Assembly: GCF_021278985.1 (NCBI RefSeq)
Contig: NZ_CP082833.1
Span: 1,302,001 to 1,366,000 of the forward strand
Source of the DNA: Citrobacter rodentium NBRC 105723 = DSM 16636
GTDB taxonomy: Bacteria > Pseudomonadota > Gammaproteobacteria > Enterobacterales > Enterobacteriaceae
Length of the DNA: 64,000 nucleotides
Direction: 5' to 3'
Shown here: positions 43,962 through 51,741 of the stretch, in pieces
How positions within the stretch are numbered: the stretch's first letter is position 1
Layout: each line of letters starts with the position of its first letter
Program-made: the position numbers and the translations under genes
Notes under the pieces: model-generated
Databases searched by the model: none
Seen by the model: the letters and a program-made list of their open reading frames with translations, nothing else
What the model was told of the DNA's origin: nothing

Positions 43962-44735
43962 TCAACCGTAGCGGCCAGTAATATAGTCTTCGGTCTGTTT
44001 CTTCGCAGGCTTGGTGAACAGATCGTCTGTGTTGCTGAACTCAATCAGCTCGCCCAGATACATAAACGCCGTATGGTCGGAGCAACGCGCCGCCTGCTGC
44101 ATGTTATGGGTTACGATCACCACGGTGTAATCCTGCTTCAGTTCGGTGATCAGCTCTTCAATGCGACCGGTAGAGATGGGGTCCAGCGCTGAACACGGCT
44201 CATCCAGCAACAGAACTTCCGGGCGAATCGCGATCCCGCGCGCAATACACAGACGCTGCTGCTGACCACCGGAGAGAGAGTACCCGCTCTGGTGCAATTT
44301 ATCTTTGGTTTCATTCCATAGTGCGGCTTTGGTCAACGCCCACTGCACGCGTTCATCCATATCGGCGCGGGAAAGCTTCTCAAACAGACGCACGCCAAAA
44401 GCGATATTGTCATAGATGGACATCGGGAACGGCGTCGGCTTCTGAAATACCATCCCCACTTTCGCGCGCAACAGCGCGATATCCTGGCTGTTGGTCAGGA
44501 TATTATCGCCATCCAGCAGGATCTCGCCTTCCGCACGCTGCTCCGGATACAGCTCAAACATCTTATTGAAGGTACGCAGCAGCGTCGATTTACCGCAGCC
44601 CGAAGGCCCGATAAACGCCGTTACCTGGTTCTTCGCGATATCCAAGTTGATGTTCTTCAGGGCATGGAATTTGCCGTAGTAGAAGTTCAAATCACGAACC
44701 TGAATCTTACCCGGGGCAGTATCAACCATACTCAT
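43962..44735 (-). CDS. pstB: Phosphate ABC transporter ATPase PstB
   Basis: This 257-residue ABC ATPase powers high-affinity phosphate uptake. Walker A GPSGCGKSTLL, Q-loop region GMVFQKPTPFP, signature LSGGQQQR and Walker B VLLLDEPCSALD are all intact. It works as a dimer on PstA/PstC. A BIME (44755-44822) separates it from pstA. Confidence 0.98.
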   Translation of the reverse strand: MSMVDTAPGKIQVRDLNFYYGKFHALKNINLDIAKNQVTAFIGPSGCGKSTLLRTFNKMFELYPEQRAEGEILLDGDNILTNSQDIALLRAKVGMVFQKPTPFPMSIYDNIAFGVRLFEKLSRADMDERVQWALTKAALWNETKDKLHQSGYSLSGGQQQRLCIARGIAIRPEVLLLDEPCSALDPISTGRIEELITELKQDYTVVIVTHNMQQAARCSDHTAFMYLGELIEFSNTDDLFTKPAKKQTEDYITGRYG

Positions 44736-44754
44736 TTCAATCTTTTCCTCATCA

Positions 44755-44822
44755 TGCCTGATGGCGCTTTGCTTATCAGGCCTACGGTAGGCCGGATAAA
44801 GCGGTTACGCCGCCATCCGGCA
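44755..44822. repeat. Paired REP (BIME) inside the pst operon
   Basis: Two opposed REP sequences fill the 100-bp pstA-pstB gap. In operons these hairpins usually create differential mRNA stability. Confidence 0.85.
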
Positions 44823-44834
44823 ATAAATCCAGAC

Positions 44835-45725
44835 TTAGCCGTGTTTCTTCTTAGCGAAAATCACGCGCGCCAGAATATTCAGCAGCAGGACGCACAGGGT
44901 AATAATCAGCACCCCGGCCCAGGCCAGCTGCTGCCATTCCGCAAACGGACTCATCGCAAATTTAAAAATGGTCACCGGCAGGTTGGCGATCGGCTGCATC
45001 ATGTCGGTACTCCAGAACTGATTGGAGAGGGCGGTAAACAGCAGCGGCGCGGTTTCCCCCGCGATACGCGCAACGGCCAGCAGCACGCCGGTAATAATCC
45101 CGGAAACGGAGGCCTTAAGGGTGATGGCCGAAATCATCTTCCACTTCGGCGTGCCCAGCGCATAGGCCGCTTCACGCAGGCTGTCCGGCACCAGCTTCAG
45201 CATGTTTTCGGTGGTGCGGATCACGATAGGCACCTGCAACAGCGCCAGCGCAATCACCCCGGCCCAACCGGAGAAGTGCTCCATCTGCGCCACCACGATG
45301 GTGTAGACAAACAGACCGACCACGATAGACGGCGCGGAAAGCAGGATGTCGTTGATAAAGCGAATCACTTCGGCAAGCCAGGATTTACGGCCATATTCGG
45401 CAAGATAAATCCCCGCCATGATCCCCAGCGGCGTACCGAACACGGTCGCCCAGAGGATCAGCAGGCCGCTGCCCGCCAGAGCGTTCGCCAGCCCGCCGCC
45501 CGCGGTGTTCGGCGGCGGCGTCATTTCGGTAAACAACGCCAGTGACATTCCGTCGATGCCACGCGTAATGGTGGACATCAGGATCCAGATAAGCCAGAAC
45601 AGACCAAACGCCATCGTCGCCATCGAGAGCGTCAGGGCGATGCGGTTCTTCAGACGGCGACGCGCCTGCATTTTGCGGCGAGACTCCGCCAGCGCTGCGG
45701 TATTTTGCATATCAAGCGTAGCCAT
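44835..45725 (-). CDS. pstA: Phosphate ABC transporter permease PstA
   Basis: This 296-residue inner-membrane permease has about six helices and the ABC-coupling loop EAAYALGTPKWKMISAITL. It pairs with PstC to form the channel. Its start overlaps the pstC stop (TAATG). Confidence 0.97.
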   Translation of the reverse strand: MATLDMQNTAALAESRRKMQARRRLKNRIALTLSMATMAFGLFWLIWILMSTITRGIDGMSLALFTEMTPPPNTAGGGLANALAGSGLLILWATVFGTPLGIMAGIYLAEYGRKSWLAEVIRFINDILLSAPSIVVGLFVYTIVVAQMEHFSGWAGVIALALLQVPIVIRTTENMLKLVPDSLREAAYALGTPKWKMISAITLKASVSGIITGVLLAVARIAGETAPLLFTALSNQFWSTDMMQPIANLPVTIFKFAMSPFAEWQQLAWAGVLIITLCVLLLNILARVIFAKKKHG

Positions 45726-46684
45726 TAGCGCGTCCCCTCGTTCTTCGCAAGGCGCATAATCATAAACTTAGACGCCGCCAACACGATAAAGGTAATCACG
45801 AACAGAATCAGCCCCAGCTCCATCAGCGCCGCAACGTGCAGACCGGACTCCGCTTCGGCAAATTCGTTAGCCAGCGCCGAGGTGATGCTGTTGCCCGGCA
45901 TGTACAGAGAAGCGCTGTCGAGCTGGTAGGTGTTGCCGATGATAAAGGTCACCGCCATCGTTTCCCCCAGCGCGCGCCCCAGACCCAGCATAATGCCGCC
46001 AATGACCCCATTTTTGGTGAACGGAAGGACGATACGCCAGATAACTTCCCAGGTGGTGCAGCCGATGCCGTAGGCCGACTCTTTCATCATCACCGGGGTT
46101 TGCTCAAACACATCACGCATAACCGCGGCGATGTACGGAATGATCATAATAGCGAGGATCACCCCAGCCGCCAGAATCCCGATACCAAACGCCGGGCCGG
46201 AGAACAGAGCGCCGACAAACGGAATACTGGAAAGAATATTGCCGACCGGCTCCTGAAAGTAAGTGGCGAACAGCGGGGCGAAAATAAACAGGCCCCACAT
46301 GCCGTAAACGATGCTGGGAATCGCCGCCAGCAGTTCGATAGCGATACCCAGCGGGCGACGCAGCCAGCCCGGCGCGAGTTCAGTCAGAAACAGCGCAATG
46401 CCGAAGCTCACCGGAACGGCGATCAGCAGGGCGATAAAAGAGGTCACCAGCGTGCCGTAGATGGGCACCAGCGCGCCGTAGATATCGTTCGGCGCGTCCC
46501 ACTCTTTGGTCCACAGGAACGAGAAGCCAAACTTCTCAATGCTCGGCCAGGAGGAGATGACGAGAGAGACAATAATGCCGCCCAGCATCAATAGCACAAT
46601 CAGCGCAGCCAGTTTTACCAGCGCGCTGAATATCATGTCACCCTTTTTACCCGGTGGGTTAAAAGCAGGCTTGGTTGCAGCCAT
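45725..46684 (-). CDS. pstC: Phosphate ABC transporter permease PstC
   Basis: This 319-residue permease has six helices and the coupling loop ESAYGIGCTTWEVIWRIVL. It is preceded by a 146-bp gap from pstS that contains a REP sequence and the end of an ERIC-type repeat. Confidence 0.97.
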   Translation of the reverse strand: MAATKPAFNPPGKKGDMIFSALVKLAALIVLLMLGGIIVSLVISSWPSIEKFGFSFLWTKEWDAPNDIYGALVPIYGTLVTSFIALLIAVPVSFGIALFLTELAPGWLRRPLGIAIELLAAIPSIVYGMWGLFIFAPLFATYFQEPVGNILSSIPFVGALFSGPAFGIGILAAGVILAIMIIPYIAAVMRDVFEQTPVMMKESAYGIGCTTWEVIWRIVLPFTKNGVIGGIMLGLGRALGETMAVTFIIGNTYQLDSASLYMPGNSITSALANEFAEAESGLHVAALMELGLILFVITFIVLAASKFMIMRLAKNEGTR

Positions 46685-46750
46685 AAATCACTCTTTAAGT
46701 TTGGGCCTGGAAGCGCGCATTTTATCGTGCTTCCAGACTAACGTAATGCC

Positions 46751-46812
46751 ATACCCTAAATAATGCGAGTTGCAGGAACCGTAGGGCGGATAAGCGTAGC
46801 GCCATCCGCCAA
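46751..46812. repeat. ERIC-end fragment plus REP in the pstS-pstC gap
   Basis: ATACCCTAAATAATGCGAG followed by TTGCAGGAAC matches one end of the ERIC consensus, but the rest of the element is absent. It runs directly into a REP palindrome (GTAGGGCGGATAAGCGTAGC ... ATCCGCC, 46780-46811). It may attenuate expression of pstCAB relative to pstS. Confidence 0.7.
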
Positions 46813-46830
46813 CTCGTTAAAGATATCCTG

Positions 46831-47871
46831 TCAGTACAGCGCTTTACCGCTGCTGTCCTTCACGTTGGTCTTCCATGCCGCGCGGACCTGTTCAACCACG
46901 CTGTCCGGCAGGCTGGCGTAGTCCAGATCGTTCGCCTGTTTGCCGCCGTTTTTGTATGCCCAGTCGAAGAATTTCAGCACTTCAGCGCCCTGCTCAGGTT
47001 TCTTCTGCTCTTTGTGCACCAGGATGAAGGTGGTAGAGGTAATCGGCCACACATCGTCACCTTTCTGGTTGGTCAGGTCCTGAGCGAAGGATTTGCTCCA
47101 GTCTGCGCCTTTCGCCGCGTTGGAGAAGCTCTCTTCCGTCGGGCTAACCGGTTTGCCATCGGCAGAGATCAGTTTGGTATAGGCCAGATTGTTCTGTTTG
47201 GCGTAAGCGTACTCAACGTAGCCGATAGAGCCTGGCAGACGCTGAACGAATACCGCGATACCGTCGTTACCTTTACCGCCCAGACCGGTCGGCCAGTTAA
47301 CGGTAGAGCCAGCCCCTACTTTGGTTTTCCACTCTTCATTCACTTTCGCCAGGTAGCTGGTGAAGACAAAAGAGGTGCCGGAACCGTCGGCGCGACGCAC
47401 CACCGCGATATTCTGCGCAGGCAGTTTCAGGCCAGGATTCAGTCTGGTGATGGCTTCATCATCCCACTTCTTGATTTTGCCGAGGTAGATATCGCCCAGG
47501 GTTTTACCGTCCAGCACCAGTTCGCCCGATTTCAGCCCCGGAATGTTTACCGCCAGCACCACGCCGCCGATGACGGTCGGGAACTGGAACAGCCCTTCCT
47601 GGTTCAGTTTTTCGTCAGATAACGGTGCATCAGATGCGCCGAAATCAACGGTGTTTGCCGTAATCTGTTTAACACCGCCGGAGGAGCCGATACCCTGGTA
47701 GTTAACTTTGCTACCAGTCTCTTTCTGATAGGTATCCGCCCATTTGGCATACACTGGCGCAGGAAAAGTTGCACCTGCACCTGTCAGGCTTGCTGCTGCG
47801 AATACAGAGAAAGCGCTCATGGATAAGGTCGCGGCGACAACAGTTGCGACAGTGGTACGCATAACTTTCAT
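46831..47871 (-). CDS. pstS: Periplasmic phosphate-binding protein PstS
   Basis: This 346-residue binding protein begins MKVMRTTVATVVAATLSMSA with a Sec signal peptide cleaved after VFA (about residue 25). The phosphate-binding residues lie in GAGATFPAPVY, GASDAPLSDE and RRADGSGTSFVFTSYL. It captures phosphate for PstCAB and is one of the most strongly Pho-induced proteins. I use the E. coli start; the frame is open to 47925. Confidence 0.98.
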   Translation of the reverse strand: MKVMRTTVATVVAATLSMSAFSVFAAASLTGAGATFPAPVYAKWADTYQKETGSKVNYQGIGSSGGVKQITANTVDFGASDAPLSDEKLNQEGLFQFPTVIGGVVLAVNIPGLKSGELVLDGKTLGDIYLGKIKKWDDEAITRLNPGLKLPAQNIAVVRRADGSGTSFVFTSYLAKVNEEWKTKVGAGSTVNWPTGLGGKGNDGIAVFVQRLPGSIGYVEYAYAKQNNLAYTKLISADGKPVSPTEESFSNAAKGADWSKSFAQDLTNQKGDDVWPITSTTFILVHKEQKKPEQGAEVLKFFDWAYKNGGKQANDLDYASLPDSVVEQVRAAWKTNVKDSSGKALY

Positions 47872-47939
47872 AATGTCTCCTGCACGATTTTCGTAAACCA
47901 TTGTTTGAGTTGCTACGTTGAGCAAAATAGGACAAACAG

Positions 47940-47979
47940 GTGACAGTTAAATGTACGAAATATGACAGTTTTATGACAA
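47940..47979 (-). promoter_or_regulatory. Two tandem Pho boxes upstream of pstS
   Basis: On the minus strand TTGTCATAAAACTGTCAT (47962-47979) and CGTACATTTAACTGTCAC (47940-47957) match the PhoB consensus, spaced one helical turn pair apart as in E. coli pstS. The IS insertion at 48159 lies about 180 bp further upstream and leaves them intact. Confidence 0.9.
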
Positions 47980-48147
47980 TGAAAACTTCACTTTAGAACA
48001 GGGAAATAAAGCATTAATTTTCATAAAGTTATCGATATATGTGACGCTGGTTTTACAGAAAGATTTCCTTTTTTTGACACGGTAAAAGTAGCAGAAGAGC
48101 GCGTTTTGTGACATTCAAACGGCGGGAGGGGGGATTAAAAAAAGCCC

Positions 48148-48158
48148 CGCTTTCGCAG
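48148..48158. repeat. Left copy of the 11-bp IS target duplication
   Basis: CGCTTTCGCAG directly precedes the left end of the IS and is repeated exactly at 49589-49599. Confidence 0.93.
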
Positions 48159-48210
48159 TAATGCCGATCAGTTAAGGATCGGTTGACCGATCCTTAATCT
48201 GCGGCACTAT

Positions 48211-48236
48211 AACGGCTTCCACAACAGGGAGCCGTT
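48211..48236 (+). promoter_or_regulatory. Hairpin hiding the transposase ribosome-binding site
   Basis: AACGGCTTCC and GGGAGCCGTT form a 10-bp stem (one G-U pair) around ACAACA. The AGGGAG ribosome-binding site (48226-48231) for the ATG at 48242 lies in the 3' arm. Read-through transcripts from outside would fold this way and translate poorly. Confidence 0.7.
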
Positions 48237-48241
48237 TTCTT

Positions 48242-49579
48242 ATGCCACTTCTCAATGACCTGCTCGATTTCAGCGACCATCCGCTGATGCCGCCCCCTTC
48301 TGCACAACTGTTTGCTCAGCATCTTCCCGTCGAATGGATACAACACTGCCTGACTCTTTCTGCACATGCGACCGTTCGCCGCCGTCGTTTACCTGGCGAC
48401 ATGGTTATCTGGATGGTCGTGGCTATGGCCTTCTTCCGTAATGAGTCGATTACCGATGTGGTTCGTCGTCTGAACCTGAGCGCGGATGGTGAAGCGGGGA
48501 TGAACCTGCTGGCCCGCAGCGCTGTCACCCAGGCGCGTCAGCGCGTGGGTGCTGCACCGGTGGAATGGCTTTTCCGCCAGACCGCGCAGACATGGGGAAC
48601 TGAGCGTTACCAGAAAGATGACTGGCATGGCCTGCAACTTTTTGCCATCGATGGCGCACAGTTCAGGACACCTGATGAACCTGAGCTGCGTGAACATTAT
48701 GGCTCTGCCAACACATCCACTGAGCGGCAAAGCGCATACCCGGTAATGCGTCTGGTGGCTTTAATGAACCTGGGTAGTCACATTCTGCTGGATGCCGCGA
48801 CCGCGCCTTACCGACGGAGCGAAACCCTGCTGGCCCACTCAATGCTCGTCACCATTCCGGATAACTCCATTACGCTGTTTGACAAGCTGTTCTACAGCGC
48901 AGACCTGTTGCTGTCGCTGAACCGGCAGGGTTGTAACCGCCACTGGCTGCTGCCCGCCTGGAAGAATATCGCAGCAGAAACGGAAGAAAGTTACGGTCCC
49001 GGAGACCGGCTTCTGAAACTGAAAGTGTCACCACAGGCAAGGAAAAAGAATCCTTCGCTGCCGGAATACTGGTATGCGCGGGCGGTAACTTATGAACTGA
49101 ACGGAGTGGAAAAAACGGTCCTGACGTCACTTCAGGCAGACCGTTATAAGGCCAGAGAGGTGGCAGAGCTTTATCACTCAAGATGGGAAATCGAAGTCGG
49201 GTTCAGAAACCTGAAAAGCAGCCTGCTGAATAACGCTCTGGTACTGAGAAGCCGGAAGGTTGAGTTGCTGGAACAGGAGGTGTGGGGCATGTTGCTGGCT
49301 TATAATCTGATACGGCGTGAGGCAACAAAAGCAACGGAGAAACACAAAAAAGCGGCGTCGGAAATCAGCTTTAAGTTCGCGTTCCAGTTTATCGCCACAG
49401 AAATGATAGTGCTGGGAAATACGGTGTCACCGGGGACCATCCCGAAACGGCTGGAGCATCTGCGGGGGGCTCTGGAAGCGGTGTTCATAACAAAACGCCC
49501 CCGACCATCAAGGCCGAGGGCGGTTAAGATATCAAAAACCCGTTATCCGGTGAAACGCAATGCCGCACCGCTTAAGTGA
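48242..49579 (+). CDS. IS4-family transposase
   Basis: This 445-residue DDE transposase has the IS4-family catalytic residues: D137 in FAIDGAQF, D214 in LFDKLF and the E318 of the Y-x2-R-x3-E-x6-K signature (Y311, R314, E318, K325; YHSRWEIEVGFRNLK). The N-terminal region (about 20-115, including RRRRLPGDMVIWMVVAMAF) resembles the IS4 DNA-binding domain and is related to but distinct from E. coli InsG. The stop codon lies inside the right terminal repeat. All catalytic residues are present, so the enzyme is probably active. It cuts and pastes the element. Confidence 0.93.
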   Translation: MPLLNDLLDFSDHPLMPPPSAQLFAQHLPVEWIQHCLTLSAHATVRRRRLPGDMVIWMVVAMAFFRNESITDVVRRLNLSADGEAGMNLLARSAVTQARQRVGAAPVEWLFRQTAQTWGTERYQKDDWHGLQLFAIDGAQFRTPDEPELREHYGSANTSTERQSAYPVMRLVALMNLGSHILLDAATAPYRRSETLLAHSMLVTIPDNSITLFDKLFYSADLLLSLNRQGCNRHWLLPAWKNIAAETEESYGPGDRLLKLKVSPQARKKNPSLPEYWYARAVTYELNGVEKTVLTSLQADRYKAREVAELYHSRWEIEVGFRNLKSSLLNNALVLRSRKVELLEQEVWGMLLAYNLIRREATKATEKHKKAASEISFKFAFQFIATEMIVLGNTVSPGTIPKRLEHLRGALEAVFITKRPRPSRPRAVKISKTRYPVKRNAAPLK

Positions 49580-49588
49580 ACGGCATTA

Positions 49589-49599
49589 CGCTTTCGCAG
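49589..49599. repeat. Right copy of the 11-bp IS target duplication
   Basis: CGCTTTCGCAG directly follows the IS right end. It carries the loop and part of the stem of the original glmS terminator. Confidence 0.93.
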
Positions 49600-49648
49600 G
49601 GCATTTTGCGTATTACTCAACGGTAACCGATTTTGCCAGGTTACGCGG
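49589..49648. other. attTn7 region, insertion point occupied by the IS
   Basis: Tn7 recognises the 3' end of glmS through TnsD and inserts about 25 bp past the stop, in the glmS terminator. The glmS end here is intact (stop 49613-49615) and the IS lies 24 bp beyond it, at the expected insertion point. Assignment is from established Tn7 biology; no Tn7 sequence is present. Confidence 0.65.
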
Positions 49649-51442
49649 CTGGTCCACATCGGTGCCTTTAATCAGCGCCACGTGGTACGCCAGCAGTTGC
49701 AGCGGTACGGTATAGAAGATCGGGGCAATGACTTCCTCAACGTGCGGCATCTCAATGATGTGCATGTTGTCGCTGCTGACAAAACCGGCATCCTGGTCGG
49801 CAAAGACATACAGCTGGCCGCCGCGGGCGCGTACCTCTTCGATGTTGGATTTCAGTTTTTCCAGCAGTTCGTTGTTCGGCGCAACGACGATAACCGGCAT
49901 ATCGGCATCAATCAGCGCCAGCGGACCGTGCTTCAGCTCGCCTGCCGCATAGGCTTCCGCGTGAATGTATGAGATCTCTTTCAGCTTCAGCGCGCCTTCC
50001 AGCGCGATCGGGTACTGATCGCCACGACCGAGGAACAGAGCGTGATGCTTGTCAGAGAAGTCTTCGGCAAGTTGTTCAATGCGTTTGTCCTGAGAAAGCA
50101 TCTGCTCAATACGACTCGGCAGCGCCTGCAGACCGTGAACGATATCATGCTCAATCGACGCATCCAGCCCCTTCAGACGCGCCAGTTTCGCCACCAGCAT
50201 CAGCAGAACGGTCAGCTGGGTGGTGAACGCTTTGGTCGACGCCACGCCGATTTCAGTGCCGGCATTGGTCATCATCGCCAGATCCGACTCACGCACCAGC
50301 GACGACCCCGGCACGTTGCAAATAGCCAACGAACCGAGATACCCCAGCTCTTTCGACAAACGCAGGCCAGCCAGCGTATCCGCCGTTTCACCAGACTGCG
50401 ACAGCGTGATCATCAGGCTGTTGCGACGCACTGCGGATTTGCGGTAGCGAAATTCGGAGGCGATCTCCACATCGCACGGAATGCCCGCCAGCGACTCAAA
50501 CCAGTAACGGGATACCATCCCGGAATTGTAAGAGGTGCCGCAGGCGATGATCTGGATGTGCTCAACCTGTGACAGCAGCTCGTTGGCTTTCGGTCCCAGC
50601 TCGCTTAAATCCACTTCGCCGTGGCTGATGCGCCCGGTGAGGGTGTTTTTAATCGCGTTCGGCTGTTCGTAGATCTCTTTCTGCATATAGTGGCGGTAAA
50701 TGCCTTTATCGCCTGCGTCATATTGCAGATTTGATTCGATATCCTGACGCTTCACCTCCGCGCCGGATTTATCGAAGATAGAGACCGTACGACGCGTCAC
50801 TTCCGCGATATCGCCTTCTTCAAGGAAGATAAAGCGACGGGTGACCGGCAGTAGCGCCAGCTGATCGGAAGCAATAAAGTTTTCGCCCATGCCGAGGCCA
50901 ATGACCAGCGGGCTGCCTGAGCGCGCCGCCAGCAACGTATCCGGCTGGCGGGTATCCATGATTACCGTGCCGTATGCGCCGCGCAGCTGCGGGATCGCCC
51001 GCAGTACCGCTTCACGCAGCGTACCGCCCTGCTCCAGCTCCCAGTGCACTAAGTGAGCAATCACTTCAGTGTCGGTTTCAGAAACGAAGGTGTAGCCGCG
51101 CGCTTTCAGCTCTTCGCGCAGCGGTTCATGGTTTTCGATGATGCCGTTATGCACCACCACAATGTGTTCAGAAACATGCGGATGCGCGTTTGCTTCTGAA
51201 GGTTCGCCGTGGGTCGCCCAGCGGGTATGCGCGATACCGGTTCCGCCATGCAGCGGATGTTCTTCCGCGGCCTGGGCCAGCATCTGCACTTTTCCCAGTC
51301 GACGCAGGCGGGTCATATGACCTTCCGCATCCACCACGGCCAGACCGGCAGAGTCATAACCACGGTATTCCAGACGACGTAAACCTTCGAGAAGGATTTC
51401 AGCTACATCACGCTGCGCGATAGCGCCAACAATTCCACACAT
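49613..51442 (-). CDS. glmS: Glutamine-fructose-6-phosphate aminotransferase GlmS
   Basis: This 609-residue enzyme makes glucosamine-6-phosphate, the first step toward UDP-GlcNAc for peptidoglycan and LPS. The glutaminase domain begins with the N-terminal nucleophile cysteine (MCGIVGAI, C2 after Met removal); two SIS domains follow (GTSYNSG, SQSGETADT, then GRGDQYPIALEGALKLKE). The start MCGI is fixed by the catalytic cysteine; the frame continues eight codons upstream. It is downstream of glmU. In E. coli translation is controlled by the GlmZ/GlmY small RNAs in the leader. Its terminator is split by the IS. Confidence 0.98.
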   Translation of the reverse strand: MCGIVGAIAQRDVAEILLEGLRRLEYRGYDSAGLAVVDAEGHMTRLRRLGKVQMLAQAAEEHPLHGGTGIAHTRWATHGEPSEANAHPHVSEHIVVVHNGIIENHEPLREELKARGYTFVSETDTEVIAHLVHWELEQGGTLREAVLRAIPQLRGAYGTVIMDTRQPDTLLAARSGSPLVIGLGMGENFIASDQLALLPVTRRFIFLEEGDIAEVTRRTVSIFDKSGAEVKRQDIESNLQYDAGDKGIYRHYMQKEIYEQPNAIKNTLTGRISHGEVDLSELGPKANELLSQVEHIQIIACGTSYNSGMVSRYWFESLAGIPCDVEIASEFRYRKSAVRRNSLMITLSQSGETADTLAGLRLSKELGYLGSLAICNVPGSSLVRESDLAMMTNAGTEIGVASTKAFTTQLTVLLMLVAKLARLKGLDASIEHDIVHGLQALPSRIEQMLSQDKRIEQLAEDFSDKHHALFLGRGDQYPIALEGALKLKEISYIHAEAYAAGELKHGPLALIDADMPVIVVAPNNELLEKLKSNIEEVRARGGQLYVFADQDAGFVSSDNMHIIEMPHVEEVIAPIFYTVPLQLLAYHVALIKGTDVDQPRNLAKSVTVE

Positions 51443-51474
51443 ATTTTTGATTCCGAATTCAGGCATTATGCCTC

Positions 51475-51600
51475 TCGTTGTCTTTCGACCTGTATTTATC
51501 CTTCGTCTTTCACGCCGTGGCTGTGCTGGTCGGTCACTTACTTATGTAAGCTCCCGCTTGCCGCAACGCGAAATCCTTTGGATAAAACCCGTTTTTCCGG
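51475..51600. repeat. ERIC-like (IRU) element between glmU and glmS
   Basis: GGTCACTTACTTATGTAAGC followed by TCCCGCTTGCCGC matches the central stem and one arm of the ERIC consensus. It lies in the glmS leader/intergenic region (51443-51741), which also holds a REP at 51688-51720 and no gene. Outer limits are approximate. Confidence 0.65.
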
Positions 51601-51687
51601 GCGCCCCGAGCCTTGTAGAGAGTGGGGGTATTTTTATGGGTATTGCTGGTGGGCGGGCGATATATTTTTACCGCCTCATCCCGTGTC

Positions 51688-51720
51688 TGCCGGATGGCGC
51701 TGACGCTTATCCGGCCTACA
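51688..51720. repeat. REP element between glmU and glmS
   Basis: TGCCGGATGGCGCTGACGCT followed by TATCCGGCCTACA is a typical REP palindrome 21 bp after the glmU stop. Confidence 0.8.
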
Positions 51721-51741
51721 AAATCACAACGGATTTATTCG

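Larger units (their letters stand above)
48159..49588 (+). mobile_element. Intact IS4-family (IS4 group) insertion sequence, 1,430 bp
   Basis: The ends are TAATGCCGATCAGTTAAG (48159-48176) and, inverted, TAATGCCGTTCACTTAAG (49571-49588), 16 of 18 identical and close to the ends I recall for IS4. It is flanked by an 11-bp duplication, in the 10-13 bp range of the family. It contains one full-length transposase gene. Just inside the left end are a perfect 12-bp inverted repeat (48172-48183/48186-48197) and three GATC sites. The element lies between pstS and glmS, both on the other strand, and interrupts the glmS terminator. The perfect target duplication and intact transposase suggest a recent insertion. 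I cannot assign a named IS. Confidence 0.93.

Noticed and set aside
43919..44044. 42-residue N-terminal extension of PhoU
   Set aside because: It runs into the pstB coding end on the same strand and is absent from known PhoU proteins.
40853..44822. CRISPR array suggested by repeated GC-rich palindromes
   Set aside because: The repeats are REP/BIME sequences scattered singly or in pairs between genes, without regular spacers or cas genes.
48159..49588. Tn7-like transposon at attTn7
   Set aside because: Only one transposase gene of the IS4 family, 18-bp ends and an 11-bp duplication; Tn7 gives 5-bp duplications and carries tnsABCDE.
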